55,760 bases of DNA from contig CALUNB010000012.1 of assembly GCA_944321885.1 (NCBI GenBank), positions 1-55,760 of the forward strand. The letters run 5' to 3'. Positions 36,324-45,697 of the stretch are shown here, one piece after another (the first letter of the stretch is position 1; the number at the start of each line of letters is the position of its first letter). A model generated the notes under the pieces. It searched no databases, was not told the DNA's origin, and saw only the letters and a list, made by a program, of their open reading frames with translations. Source of the stretch: an uncultured Bacteroidales bacterium (GTDB lineage: Bacteria; Bacteroidota; Bacteroidia; Bacteroidales; P3). A program made the position numbers and the translations under genes.

Positions 36324-38045
36324 TTAGTGGTTCGAATGGTTGAAGTCCGTCCCTTCCGGCATGTCGGCAGGCATGGTAACCGCAGCTTGGTAGTTGGGTC
36401 TGGTACCAGAGTTCCAAGCATCGGTCTGCCAGTTGTCCCCGGATGATTGGTCGTAAGTCGCAACGGTCCAATCGTCATTGTAAGACAGGATTCCCCGGCC
36501 ATCAATCCATTGCTGGGTCGTGAATTCCGAGTAGGGAATCGGGTAGGAAACGGCATTAATCGGGTAGTTTTCGAAACAGAACGCGTAGTCGTTGGATTCG
36601 CTTCCTGTTTCGCGGGTCAGGCTTATACCGTTCCGTCGCAAGTCGAACCAGCGGTGGCCTTCGCAAAGGAACTCACGGGCCCTTTCTTCCAGGATGGTGT
36701 TCAGTATACCTTGGGCTTCTCCATTTTGCACACTGGGGGTCGAGAAGGCGCTGGATCCCCCATAGGAATTCACCATGTTGGTTTCATCGGTCAAGGAGGT
36801 GTCGCGGGCACCCAGGACAGCGAAGAGAGCCGTTTGGGCGGTCGGAAGATCCCCGGTGAACGCAGCGGCTTCGGCACGGATCAAGTACAATTCAGGTACG
36901 CGCAAAATGGGTACGTTGAAGACCCCGTTGTCGACCGGGTATTTCAAGCAACGGCTGTCGCTTTCCTGACTCGGAGCGGTTTCCACACCATAGAGCTGGC
37001 GACGGATATCGTTGCTTCCAAACAATTCGTACGCTTTGGGGGTGGGACCGAAGTTGTAGGACCCGAACAAATTGGCCAAGCTGTTGGCCGAAAGGTTATC
37101 TTGCGAGGTGTAGTTCATCAACCAGATATCCTCGGTCGAAGGCGTTTCCCCGTAAGCGTTCCGCAAAGCTTCAGCATCGGAAATCAATGTTTGGTCCGCC
37201 CCTACATCTGCCAAAGAAGAAATCGCGTTGTCCACGGAAGTCAAGGCTTCAGCATATTTGTGCCGGGCCAGTTGCACGCGGGCCAGGATGGTGTAGGCGG
37301 CCGGTACGGAAGGATAGTACCGGGCATCGTTTGCTCCCAGGTTGGTGGTATTGCTACCCGAACGTCCGAAGTAGTCGATGGCTTGTGTCAACTCGTACTC
37401 GATGTAATCGTAGGTATCTTCCAAGGTACTCATGTTGGCCGGTTCGTCGTTGGCCAAGGCATGGTCAAGCAACAGCATCAAACCAACACGGTTGGCTTGG
37501 CTACGGCCTCCAACGCTTCCTGTGTAATTGTAATCGATACAGAAGTATTGGGCCAGGTTGTATTCGGCATAGGCCTTCGCCACGTAGGAAACCGCGATGG
37601 CGTTGTTCAGGCTGGCAGCCTGGCTGGAGGTCAGACCCAAGGAAGCCGAGTCCGCCAACATGCGTTTGGCTGCTTCGATGGTACGGGCCGCGGAGGCGGC
37701 AATACCGTAACCTTGGGAAAAAAGTCCGCTGACATCGGTTGTCTGGGTCGTGATGTTCCAGTTTTCGAGGTCGCGCAAGGTTCCGTTACCACTATTGATT
37801 TCCGAGGTGACCATATCGGTAATCAAGTCCCCGATGACCGTCAGGTCGCGTCCGTTGAACGCATAGGCTTGAATCATGCCCATCGTGCCGACTACCGTCC
37901 TGGGCAACATGTCCGGGTCGTTCATGACAACATCGGTATCCAAGGCGGTTTCCGGAGTCCTGTCCAAGAAATCGTTGGAGCAGGAAGAAAACAGCAGGAC
38001 GGGAACCAATGCCGTCGCCGTCAATATATTTTGAATCTTTTTCAT
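36324..38045 (-). CDS. SusD/RagB-like nutrient-binding outer membrane lipoprotein
   Basis: A 573-residue lipoprotein with lipobox LLFSSC (Cys22). The family N-terminus SNDFLDRTPETALD follows. Repeated helical TPR-like segments (SYVAKAYAEYNLAQYF, AAYTILARVQLARHKYAEAL) and the typical C-terminal EERAREFLCEGHRWFDLRRN identify SusD. It acts as the lid that captures substrate over the SusC pore. It is 38 bases after susC and followed by a strong terminator. The ligand cannot be predicted; no hydrolase or regulator is adjacent. Confidence 0.96.
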   Translation of the reverse strand: MKKIQNILTATALVPVLLFSSCSNDFLDRTPETALDTDVVMNDPDMLPRTVVGTMGMIQAYAFNGRDLTVIGDLITDMVTSEINSGNGTLRDLENWNITTQTTDVSGLFSQGYGIAASAARTIEAAKRMLADSASLGLTSSQAASLNNAIAVSYVAKAYAEYNLAQYFCIDYNYTGSVGGRSQANRVGLMLLLDHALANDEPANMSTLEDTYDYIEYELTQAIDYFGRSGSNTTNLGANDARYYPSVPAAYTILARVQLARHKYAEALTSVDNAISSLADVGADQTLISDAEALRNAYGETPSTEDIWLMNYTSQDNLSANSLANLFGSYNFGPTPKAYELFGSNDIRRQLYGVETAPSQESDSRCLKYPVDNGVFNVPILRVPELYLIRAEAAAFTGDLPTAQTALFAVLGARDTSLTDETNMVNSYGGSSAFSTPSVQNGEAQGILNTILEERAREFLCEGHRWFDLRRNGISLTRETGSESNDYAFCFENYPINAVSYPIPYSEFTTQQWIDGRGILSYNDDWTVATYDQSSGDNWQTDAWNSGTRPNYQAAVTMPADMPEGTDFNHSNH

Positions 38046-38083
38046 CTTTTCTCCTTATTGTTTTGTTTCTGTTTTCCTTGCAA

Positions 38084-41000
38084 TTAGAATCCCACGTTGA
38101 TACCGATGGCGTAGTTTACGGGAACCGGGTAGTTCGAGGTCTGGATAGCGCTCAAACCGGATTCGGGGTCGTAACCACGGAAGTTCTTGCTGGTCGCCGT
38201 CCAAACGTTGTCGATGCTGGCGTACACGCGGAAGCTGCTCAAGAAAATCTTTTCGCAGTGCTTCTTCGGCAAGGTGTAGCCAAAGACGATGGATTTGAGG
38301 CGGATGTAAGATCCATCGGTCCGGTAACGGGTACTCAGGTTCTGGGCGTTGTTGTTACCACCGTTCATCAACTGGGGAATTTCGGCGTGGTCGCCGGGAC
38401 GTTGCCAACGGTTGTCCATGACATAGTAGGTTGTATTCTGGCCCACTTGCCAACCTTCGTTTTCGAGGTAGGTCAAGTCGTTGGACATGATGTAGTTCCC
38501 GTAGTTGTAGTTGAACTGGAAGCTCAGGTCGAAGTCGTAGAACTCGAAGCCCATCTGGATACCCCCGTAGAGTTTCGGGTCGGAAGTACCCACGTAACGC
38601 ATGGCGGCTTCACCGTAGTTGTAAACGTATTCACCGTCGGCACCATACCAGCGCGGACGACCGGTCGCAGGGTCTACCCCGGCCCATTCGGCCATGTACA
38701 ACTGGCTCGAGGGACGGCCTTCTTCCAAGATACCGATGGTACCGTTCTGGATGGGGTTGTGGTCGGGCAACTCGATAATCTCGTTGTGGTTGGTGGTGAG
38801 GTTGAAGCCCAAGGTCCAGCGGAAGTTCTTGCGGTTCATCAAGAGGGCGTTCACTTGGAGTTCGACCCCTTGGTTACGCATGCTACCGATGTTCATGGCA
38901 ATGGAGCCGAAACCGGTACCCATGGACAGAGGACGGGAGAAAATCATGTCGGTGGTCATGTCGTTGTAGTAATCCACTTCAACGGTCAAAGCGTTGAAAA
39001 TCGTGAATTCCAAGCCCACGTCGAACTTATTCCTCGATTCCCATTCCAAGTTGGGGTTGGCCAGCTGCGAAGGACCGAAACCGGCTACACCGGCGTAACG
39101 GGTGGAGGCGTAAACCCCACGGGCCTGGTAATAACCTACGTTCTGGTTACCCGAGGTACCATAGCTGATACGTACGCTCAAGTTGTTCAACCAGTTCTGG
39201 GTGGCGGCCATGAAGCGTTCGGCCGAGATACGGTACCTGGCACCTACCGACCAGAAGGTACCCCAGCGGGTGTCTTCGCCGAAGCGGGAAGAACCGTCGC
39301 GACGTACGCTGGCAGAGAGGTAGTACTTGTTGTCGTAGTCGTATTCGATATTACCGAAGTAAGAAGCCAAGGTAGCATCGGCACGGTACATGGTGCCTTC
39401 GGTTTCGGTGGCGTTGGCTACGTTCATCAATTCGGGAGTCGCGTAGTCGTAACCGGAAACGAAGGAGGTGTAGTTATTGAAACGCTGGGCTTCCTGACCT
39501 ACCAAGATGTTGAAGTTGTTTTTCTTGATGGAGGGCATCCAGTTGATGGTGTTGGTGATGTTCATGTAAGCGATGGCTTCATCCTGTACCTGGGTCAAAC
39601 CGCCCATCGAAGCACCTTGCGGGTTGACGGTCTGCGACCATACGTTTTCTTCGCGCAACTGGGCGTAGTCAATCCCGATTTTGGACTGGACGTACAAGTT
39701 CTTGTAGAGTTTCACGCGCAAATACGGGCTGAACAAGGCTTTGTATTGCTGTTGGAACGCTTTGTCGTGGTAGCGGTCTTCACGCAGGGCGACAGGGTTG
39801 TAGCCACTGGCGAAGGGGTTGGAGGTCGTATTCCACGTACCGTCTTCGTTACGGACAGGGTCGGTGGGACGCATCATCGAGGATCCCCACAGAGGAGCGG
39901 CATAGGCCAACTCGGTAGGAACGGTGTTTACTTCACCGTAGGATCCGGTCAAGTTCAAACCGAAGCTCAACCAATTGGTCGGGTTCACATCCAAGTTCAA
40001 ACGGGCGTTGTAACGGGTGTAATCCGAACCGATGATGATACCTTTGTTTTGGAAATAGCCTACCGAAGCGTAGTAGTTGACAACTTTCGTACCACCCGAC
40101 GCGGTCAAGGAGTAGTCTTGGATGATACCGTTGCGGGTCACTTCATCCCACCAGTTGGTGTAGGTGGTCGTGTTGCCTTCCGTGAAGTCGATGTTGTAAC
40201 GGGGGTCGGCATACCATCCCCAAACGGAAGTCTCCGCATTGTCTATCATATATTGGCGGTCGCGGTCGTTCACGGCACCGTTCAGACGGGCCTCGTACAA
40301 GAAGGTCTTGAAGTCTTCCAAGTTGACTTTCTGGAAGCGTTTCTTCACGTTAGGAGGCGTGGAGATACCCACCTTGGCGTTCACGCCGAAGGATACCTTG
40401 CCTTCCTTCCCTTTCTTGGTCGTTACGACGATAACCCCGTTGGAAGCGCGGGAACCATAGATGGAGGTAGCGCTCGCGTCTTTCAACAACTGGATGCTTT
40501 CGATGTCTTCCGGGTTCAAGGAGGCCAGAGGGTCGGTACCTTCACCACCGCTGTAATTGGTCATACCCATGGCACCGGTAATCATCGGCACCCCGTCGAT
40601 TACGTACAAGGGGTCGTTACCCGAAGACAAGGAGCTTGTACCACGGATGCGGACAGTCGTGGACGAACCGGGCTGGCCGGAAGCCGCGCTGACCTGCATA
40701 CCCGGGACGCTACCTTGCAAGGAGTTGATTACGTTGGATTCGGTTTGCCGTTTGATGACGTCTTCACCTACTTGGACCGCCGAACCTACGTTGTCGACTT
40801 TCTTGCGGACACCGTAGCTGGAAGCCGAAACCTGGACTTCTTCCAAGGCGATGGCAGCCGATTCCATGACTACGTTGATGACCCCGCTGGTGATGGGAAC
40901 GATTTTGTCTTTCATACCCATAGCCGTGAATTTCAGGTTCTTGGCCGTTTCGGGGATGTTGTTCAAGGTGTAAACACCATTGAGGTCCGTGGAGGTACCG

Positions 41001-41152
41001 ATGGTGGTTCCTTCGATTTGGACTGCCACCATGGGAATCCCCATGGGTTCCTCCGCACTCGTGACCTTACCTGTGACGGTGCGCTGTCCCCAAGCCACGC
41101 TGGCGGCTCCCAAAAGGAACAAGGACACCACAAAGAGCACTAGTTTTTTCAT
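38084..41152 (-). CDS. SusC/RagA-family TonB-linked outer membrane protein
   Basis: A 1022-residue protein with a signal peptide ending VAWGQ (about residue 22). A carboxypeptidase-D-like domain (RTVTGKVTSAEEPMGIPMVA) is followed by the plug with VQVGEDVIKRQTESNVINSL and the SusC signature GTSSLSSGNDPLYVIDGVPM. A 22-strand barrel fills the remainder, ending in NYAIGINVGF with a C-terminal Phe. It imports an oligomeric substrate captured by SusD, driven by TonB-ExbBD. It is first in a two-gene operon. The antisense strand is also open for almost its full length, which is a codon-bias effect and not a gene. Confidence 0.97.
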   Translation of the reverse strand: MKKLVLFVVSLFLLGAASVAWGQRTVTGKVTSAEEPMGIPMVAVQIEGTTIGTSTDLNGVYTLNNIPETAKNLKFTAMGMKDKIVPITSGVINVVMESAAIALEEVQVSASSYGVRKKVDNVGSAVQVGEDVIKRQTESNVINSLQGSVPGMQVSAASGQPGSSTTVRIRGTSSLSSGNDPLYVIDGVPMITGAMGMTNYSGGEGTDPLASLNPEDIESIQLLKDASATSIYGSRASNGVIVVTTKKGKEGKVSFGVNAKVGISTPPNVKKRFQKVNLEDFKTFLYEARLNGAVNDRDRQYMIDNAETSVWGWYADPRYNIDFTEGNTTTYTNWWDEVTRNGIIQDYSLTASGGTKVVNYYASVGYFQNKGIIIGSDYTRYNARLNLDVNPTNWLSFGLNLTGSYGEVNTVPTELAYAAPLWGSSMMRPTDPVRNEDGTWNTTSNPFASGYNPVALREDRYHDKAFQQQYKALFSPYLRVKLYKNLYVQSKIGIDYAQLREENVWSQTVNPQGASMGGLTQVQDEAIAYMNITNTINWMPSIKKNNFNILVGQEAQRFNNYTSFVSGYDYATPELMNVANATETEGTMYRADATLASYFGNIEYDYDNKYYLSASVRRDGSSRFGEDTRWGTFWSVGARYRISAERFMAATQNWLNNLSVRISYGTSGNQNVGYYQARGVYASTRYAGVAGFGPSQLANPNLEWESRNKFDVGLEFTIFNALTVEVDYYNDMTTDMIFSRPLSMGTGFGSIAMNIGSMRNQGVELQVNALLMNRKNFRWTLGFNLTTNHNEIIELPDHNPIQNGTIGILEEGRPSSQLYMAEWAGVDPATGRPRWYGADGEYVYNYGEAAMRYVGTSDPKLYGGIQMGFEFYDFDLSFQFNYNYGNYIMSNDLTYLENEGWQVGQNTTYYVMDNRWQRPGDHAEIPQLMNGGNNNAQNLSTRYRTDGSYIRLKSIVFGYTLPKKHCEKIFLSSFRVYASIDNVWTATSKNFRGYDPESGLSAIQTSNYPVPVNYAIGINVGF

Positions 41153-41356
41153 AAAAAAAGCTGATTTGGATTTGTGTTATTATACATTCAAGTTGTTTTC
41201 CAAGGGGAATTCCCTTCCGCTCAAATCTGGTTGAACGCTGTCAGGTCTGTTCCATCGCATTCGTTTTTTTATGCCATGCCGCGGTCGCAAGAAAAAGGTT
41301 GCGGAATCAACGTGCAGTTCTCCACAGGCCGTTTTCCGGCATGAAATTGAGGTTGG

Positions 41357-41388
41357 CAAATTTAGATAAATTTTCCATACAGCCAAGG
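41357..41388 (-). promoter_or_regulatory. susC promoter and long AT-rich upstream region
   Basis: The minus strand reads TAAATTTG (41364-41357), an exact TAnnTTTG, with CTTG (41388-41385) 20 bases upstream as a near-consensus -33. Transcription would start near 41350, leaving a leader of about 200 bases. The leader has small hairpins (CGCAA/TTGCG at 41286-41303, GCCG/CGGC near 41330). The 341-base gap to the EamA gene is otherwise strongly AT-rich between 41410 and 41510. Confidence 0.5.
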
Positions 41389-41494
41389 GAAACGCCCGCC
41401 TCTTACCCCTCCCGAATCTGAAAAAAAATTAAAATTTTTATTTAAATTATTGATTTTAAGTAATGTTAAATTGTTAAGGCTTGTTAAAAAATAG

Positions 41495-42427
41495 TTAATG
41501 AATGTTAACGCCGGAGGATTTTCCGGGCAGCAGCATGACCAAGAGGACCGATGCGGTCACCAAGACGAAGCCGGTCAGGTTCAAACCGCTGAAACTTTCG
41601 TGGAAAACGAGGATGCCGGTCAGGATGGCCGTGATGGGTTCGAGCGTCCCGAAAATGGAGGCTGGCACGGACCCGATGCGGTTGACGGCGGCTACCGTGA
41701 GCCGTGCCGATACGGTGGTGCTGACGATGCCCAGCAGGAGGAGGTTGAGCAGGATGTGCGGGTCGGGAATCCAGGCCAGGTGTCCCCGGCTGGCGGCCAT
41801 GGCAAGGTAGAAGAGGGCTGAACCGGCCAAGGCCCAGAACGTGAAGACTCCCGGATCCATGGCTTTGATTGCGGGGCGGTTCAAGGCTACCATGTAGCCG
41901 CCATAGGTCAGGGTGGAGAGCAGGACGAAAACCATGCCGACCCATTTGATGCCTCCTCCGGTCCAGGATAGCATGCCGACCCCGAGAATGGCGAGCCCGA
42001 TGGCTGCTTTCTGGGAAACCGGGGTCTTGGTCTTGTAAAAAACGGCCATCAGGATGGTGACCACGACCGGATAAAGGAAATGGATGGAGGTGGCGATGCC
42101 CGTAGGCATATATAGGTAGGAAGCCATCAGGAAGGTGGCCGTGATGCCGTAGCCGAACACGCCGGCAAGGAGGACCTCCTTGGCTTGGGAGTGGGAAATC
42201 CGGAGGCTTTTACGGCGCAGGAGAAGGTAGAGGGCGTAGGAGAGGGCTGCGATGCTGTAACGATAAGCCAGGATGGTGTCATTGTGGATACCGGCGAGGA
42301 TGGCCGTGTTGGCGAAAAGGGGGATGAGGCCGAAAGTGGCGGCTCCCACGGCGGCGCACAAGTAACCGATGGCTTTCGAATGTCCGGGTTTACCGTGTTT
42401 TGCGGTCTGTTCTGCTTTGTGTTCCAT
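41495..42427 (-). CDS. EamA/DMT family transporter
   Basis: A 310-residue membrane protein started at MEHKAEQTAKHGKPGHSKA (ATG 42427); the frame stays open for another 950 bases upstream but those residues have no membrane character and run antisense to the TonB receptor. Ten hydrophobic helices form two EamA repeats. IGYLCAAVGAATFGLIPLF starts the first and GMVFVLLSTLTYGGYMVAL the second, with LEPITAILTGILVF near the end. These exporters move amino acids or other metabolites. It is divergent from the TonB-dependent receptor gene. Confidence 0.9.
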   Translation of the reverse strand: MEHKAEQTAKHGKPGHSKAIGYLCAAVGAATFGLIPLFANTAILAGIHNDTILAYRYSIAALSYALYLLLRRKSLRISHSQAKEVLLAGVFGYGITATFLMASYLYMPTGIATSIHFLYPVVVTILMAVFYKTKTPVSQKAAIGLAILGVGMLSWTGGGIKWVGMVFVLLSTLTYGGYMVALNRPAIKAMDPGVFTFWALAGSALFYLAMAASRGHLAWIPDPHILLNLLLLGIVSTTVSARLTVAAVNRIGSVPASIFGTLEPITAILTGILVFHESFSGLNLTGFVLVTASVLLVMLLPGKSSGVNIH

Positions 42428-42552
42428 GGAAAGAAGTTGGAAAATGGCGGGCGAAGATACGACAAAGCTTTTGCTTTCCTCGCAACGATTCCGTAACAAA
42501 TTCTCCACCGAAAGGCAATAATTCCGTGCAGGAAATCGTAACAACTTGGTTC

Positions 42553-42560
42553 TACTTTTG
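42553..42560 (+). promoter_or_regulatory. -7 element upstream of the TonB-dependent receptor
   Basis: TACTTTTG is an exact TAnnTTTG, about 115 bases before the ATG at 42674. No good TTTG lies 19-20 bases upstream. No riboswitch could be recognised in the 246-base divergent region. Confidence 0.4.
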
Positions 42561-42673
42561 CGCCGGATTTCAAAAACAGGTTTCGGAAGTGGCAGGAAGG
42601 TTTGTCCCGGCGGCTTGTGACGCATCGGCTGGGACGAGGGCCACACGGTATCGGAAAAGAGAGAAAGAAAGGG

Positions 42674-45538
42674 ATGAGAACAGCGATTTTGGCCTTGGGT
42701 TTGGTTTGGGCTTTGGCAAGCGGGCAGGTTTGGAGCGGGGAAGTTCCGGGGGATGTCCGTCTGCCGGGACGGCTGGAGACGAACGACCAGGAAACGGGCG
42801 AGGACACGGGGAAAGAGAAAGGTGTTTTGCAAGGTGTCGTGTCGGACAAGGGGAACGGGGAGACCCTGCCTTTTGCCGCCGTGCAAATCGAGGGGACGGC
42901 GCAAGGGGTCGTGACCGGGATGGACGGGAGCTATACGATGAATCTGGACCCGGGTACCTATAAAATCAAGGTAAGTTTCACTTCGTACAAGGATTATGTG
43001 GCGGAGGTACGGATCGTACCAGGGCAAAGTACCCATTTGGACGTGGCGCTGGAAAGCTTCGCGACGGAGTTGGAGGAGGTGAAGGTGACGGCAAAGAGGC
43101 TCCGGCATACCGATGCGGCGGTCGTGAGTACGATGAAGCAGGCCGATGTGGTGGCCACGGGGGCTTCTTCCCAGCTGATTTCGCGTTCCCAGTCGAAGGA
43201 TGCGGCGGAAGTGGTGTCGAAACTTCCGGGCGTGAGCGTGGAAGAGGGGGGCATGGTGAACGTGCGGGGGTTGAACGTGCGTTATAATACGGTATTGTTG
43301 AACGGGATTACGGCTCCGGGGACCGAGAACGACAGCCGTGCCTTTGCCTTGGATGTGATTGCGGGCAACGCCATCGACCATTTGATGTTATATAAGACGG
43401 CTTCGGCGGAATTCCCGGCCGATTTTTCGGGAGGATTGGTCAGCATCGTGACCAAGAGCATGCCTTCGGAAGATGGTTTGAGCTTTTCGTATAGTATCGG
43501 GGTGAATACCCAGAGCATCGGCAAGGATTTCGTCCACTATCATGGGAACGGGGCGGATGCGGTGGGTTTCGGGGGTGCTTCGCGCCAGTTGCCGTCGGCT
43601 TTCCCCGGAGACATCAGCCAGGCTTCCAATGCCGAGAAGGCTGCCTATGCCCGGATGTTGGACAATGATTGGTCCACCGGCACGCGGACTTCCTTGCCTT
43701 CGCAGAGTTTTTCGATGCAGTGGGACAAGATCGCCTTGTTGGGCAAGGACAAGGATATCAAGCTCGGGAGCCTGTTCGCTTTGAACTACGGCTACGAGAA
43801 CGAGGTGAGGGACCGTTTCGAGAACAGCCGTTTCGGCGTGTTCGACCTTTTGAACGAACAGCCGACCTATCTGAATTCCTATACCGACGAGGATTATGCG
43901 ACCAAGGTGAAACTCAATGCGATCGGGAACATAGGTTTGCAGTTCAAGGATGGTTCGCGCTTCGAGTTCAAGAACATTTTCAGCCAGAATGCCAAGGACA
44001 AGACCGCGCTCCGCGAGGGCATCGACTACAACAACGACTACCATATCCGGGAACAGGAATATGTTTACACGCAACGTTCGCTGTATGTGGGGCAGTTGCT
44101 CTTTACCCACGAGCCTGCCAAGGGCCATAAGCTGGACTACCGTCTGTCCTACGGTTTCACCAACCGCCAGGAGCCTGACCGCCGTTTGGTGACCTTCCGC
44201 CAGCAGACCGACCCTTCCATGCCGCATTACGAGGAATACCGTGCCACGGACGTGAACCGCTTTTACCAGGACATGAACGAGCATTTGGTTTCGGGCGGTC
44301 TCGACTACAAGGGCTTGTTGGTGGACAAGAACCTGAAGCTGGAGTTGATGAGCGGGTTTGCTGCCCAGTACAAGAACCGGGCGTTCGACGGGCGTAAGTT
44401 CATTTACACCTCGGGTTTCCCCTCCACTTTGCCTTCTGACTTCCTTTTCCAGGATTTGAACGAGATTTTCCAGCCGGAGAACCTGAGAGCCGACGGTTAT
44501 TTCATCGATGAGAACACGAGACGTTCGGATGCCTATACGGCCACTTCCTTTATTCCAGCCGTGTATCTGGCGGTGAAGTTGCAGCTTGGTGGATGGCAGA
44601 TGAACGTAGGTGCCCGGGCGGAATACGAACGGACAATTCTGGACGGTTATACTTCGGACGGTTCGATGCCGGTACGGGTCAACCGGAACGAACTGAACGT
44701 GTTCCCCTCGTTCAACACTTCCTACCATATCAACGAGCAACATGTAATCCGGGCGGCTTACGCCTATACGATCAATCGTCCGGAGTTGCGGGAAATCGCG
44801 CCTTACGTCTACTACGATTTCGACCAATTCGCCGATTACACGGGGAACACGGATTTGCGGAACGCCAAAATCCAGAATGTGGATTTGCGCTACGAGTTCT
44901 ATCCGGATGCCAAGGACGTGATTGCCGTGGGCGGCTTCTATAAACATTTCCGCGACCCGATCGAGGTGTCCTACATCCGGTCTTCAGGCGGGGGGGCGAT
45001 TTACACCTTCAAGAATGCCGATTACGCTTACAGCGCGGGTGTGGAGTTGGAGGTTCGCAAGAGTCTGGATTTCATGAAATTGAAAAATTTCTCCTTGGTG
45101 GTGAACGCGGCTTGGATCCAGAGCCAGGTACGTTTCCGGGATGAGGATTTCGACCGCGACCGGGCCATGCAAGGGCAATCTCCCTATATCGTGAACGCGG
45201 GTTTGTACTACGAAAACAAGGGTTGGGTGTTGAGCTTGATGTACAACCGTTTCGGTCGCCGGATTTTGGCGGTGGGCGAGGTGTTCCAGAATCCGGACGA
45301 GGATATTCCGGACATCTATGAAATGCCGCGCAACGACTTGTCGTTCGGCTTGAAGAAGAGCATCGGCAAGCATTGGGAAATCAAATTCCTGGCGAGCAAC
45401 CTTTTGAATCAGGATTATGTGGAATGCCAGTTCGCCCATTATTCGGATGCCGACGGGGCGGGGCATACGGTCCGCCAGATACCGCGTTCCTACAAATTGG
45501 GCATGGAATTCCAAATCGGGGTCACGTTCAAGATGTAA
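42674..45538 (+). CDS. TonB-dependent outer membrane receptor with carboxypeptidase-like N-terminal domain
   Basis: A 954-residue protein started at MRTAILALGLVWALASGQVW (ATG 42674, with a purine-rich AGAAAGGG just before it). Order: signal peptide, a charged spacer (residues 25-55), a carboxypeptidase regulatory-like domain (VLQGVVSDKGNGETLPFAAV), a plug (KDAAEVVSKLPGVSVEEGG then MVNVRGLNVRYNTVLLNGI), and a long barrel ending in GMEFQIGVTFKM. It lacks the SusC signature, so it is not a SusC homologue. The substrate is unknown. It is followed after 159 bases by an exported beta-helix lipoprotein, very likely its partner. Confidence 0.93.
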   Translation: MRTAILALGLVWALASGQVWSGEVPGDVRLPGRLETNDQETGEDTGKEKGVLQGVVSDKGNGETLPFAAVQIEGTAQGVVTGMDGSYTMNLDPGTYKIKVSFTSYKDYVAEVRIVPGQSTHLDVALESFATELEEVKVTAKRLRHTDAAVVSTMKQADVVATGASSQLISRSQSKDAAEVVSKLPGVSVEEGGMVNVRGLNVRYNTVLLNGITAPGTENDSRAFALDVIAGNAIDHLMLYKTASAEFPADFSGGLVSIVTKSMPSEDGLSFSYSIGVNTQSIGKDFVHYHGNGADAVGFGGASRQLPSAFPGDISQASNAEKAAYARMLDNDWSTGTRTSLPSQSFSMQWDKIALLGKDKDIKLGSLFALNYGYENEVRDRFENSRFGVFDLLNEQPTYLNSYTDEDYATKVKLNAIGNIGLQFKDGSRFEFKNIFSQNAKDKTALREGIDYNNDYHIREQEYVYTQRSLYVGQLLFTHEPAKGHKLDYRLSYGFTNRQEPDRRLVTFRQQTDPSMPHYEEYRATDVNRFYQDMNEHLVSGGLDYKGLLVDKNLKLELMSGFAAQYKNRAFDGRKFIYTSGFPSTLPSDFLFQDLNEIFQPENLRADGYFIDENTRRSDAYTATSFIPAVYLAVKLQLGGWQMNVGARAEYERTILDGYTSDGSMPVRVNRNELNVFPSFNTSYHINEQHVIRAAYAYTINRPELREIAPYVYYDFDQFADYTGNTDLRNAKIQNVDLRYEFYPDAKDVIAVGGFYKHFRDPIEVSYIRSSGGGAIYTFKNADYAYSAGVELEVRKSLDFMKLKNFSLVVNAAWIQSQVRFRDEDFDRDRAMQGQSPYIVNAGLYYENKGWVLSLMYNRFGRRILAVGEVFQNPDEDIPDIYEMPRNDLSFGLKKSIGKHWEIKFLASNLLNQDYVECQFAHYSDADGAGHTVRQIPRSYKLGMEFQIGVTFKM

Positions 45539-45697
45539 AAAGGATTCCCGGTGGAAGCGTGGCGGTTGATTGCCGGTGGCTGGCTTCCGGGATGCCTCGG
45601 AAAAGAGTCCGGAGCGAGGGAAATTCCGGTGGAGGCTTGCCAAGGGGGACAGCCCTTGGGTCAATAAAGGAAATAAACCTAAAACAATATCAACAAA

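Noticed and set aside
38009..41143. A 1044-codon open frame on the plus strand antisense to susC, and similar long antisense frames at 5441-7270, 34387-36126, 36447-38087 and 43388-44947
   Set aside because: Each mirrors a well-supported gene in another frame. The translations have no recognisable domain or signal peptide. They arise from codon bias that rarely puts stop codons in the complementary frame.
42428..43381. N-terminal extension of the EamA transporter by more than 300 residues
   Set aside because: The extra residues are not hydrophobic and run antisense to the TonB receptor; the family starts at MEHKAEQ.
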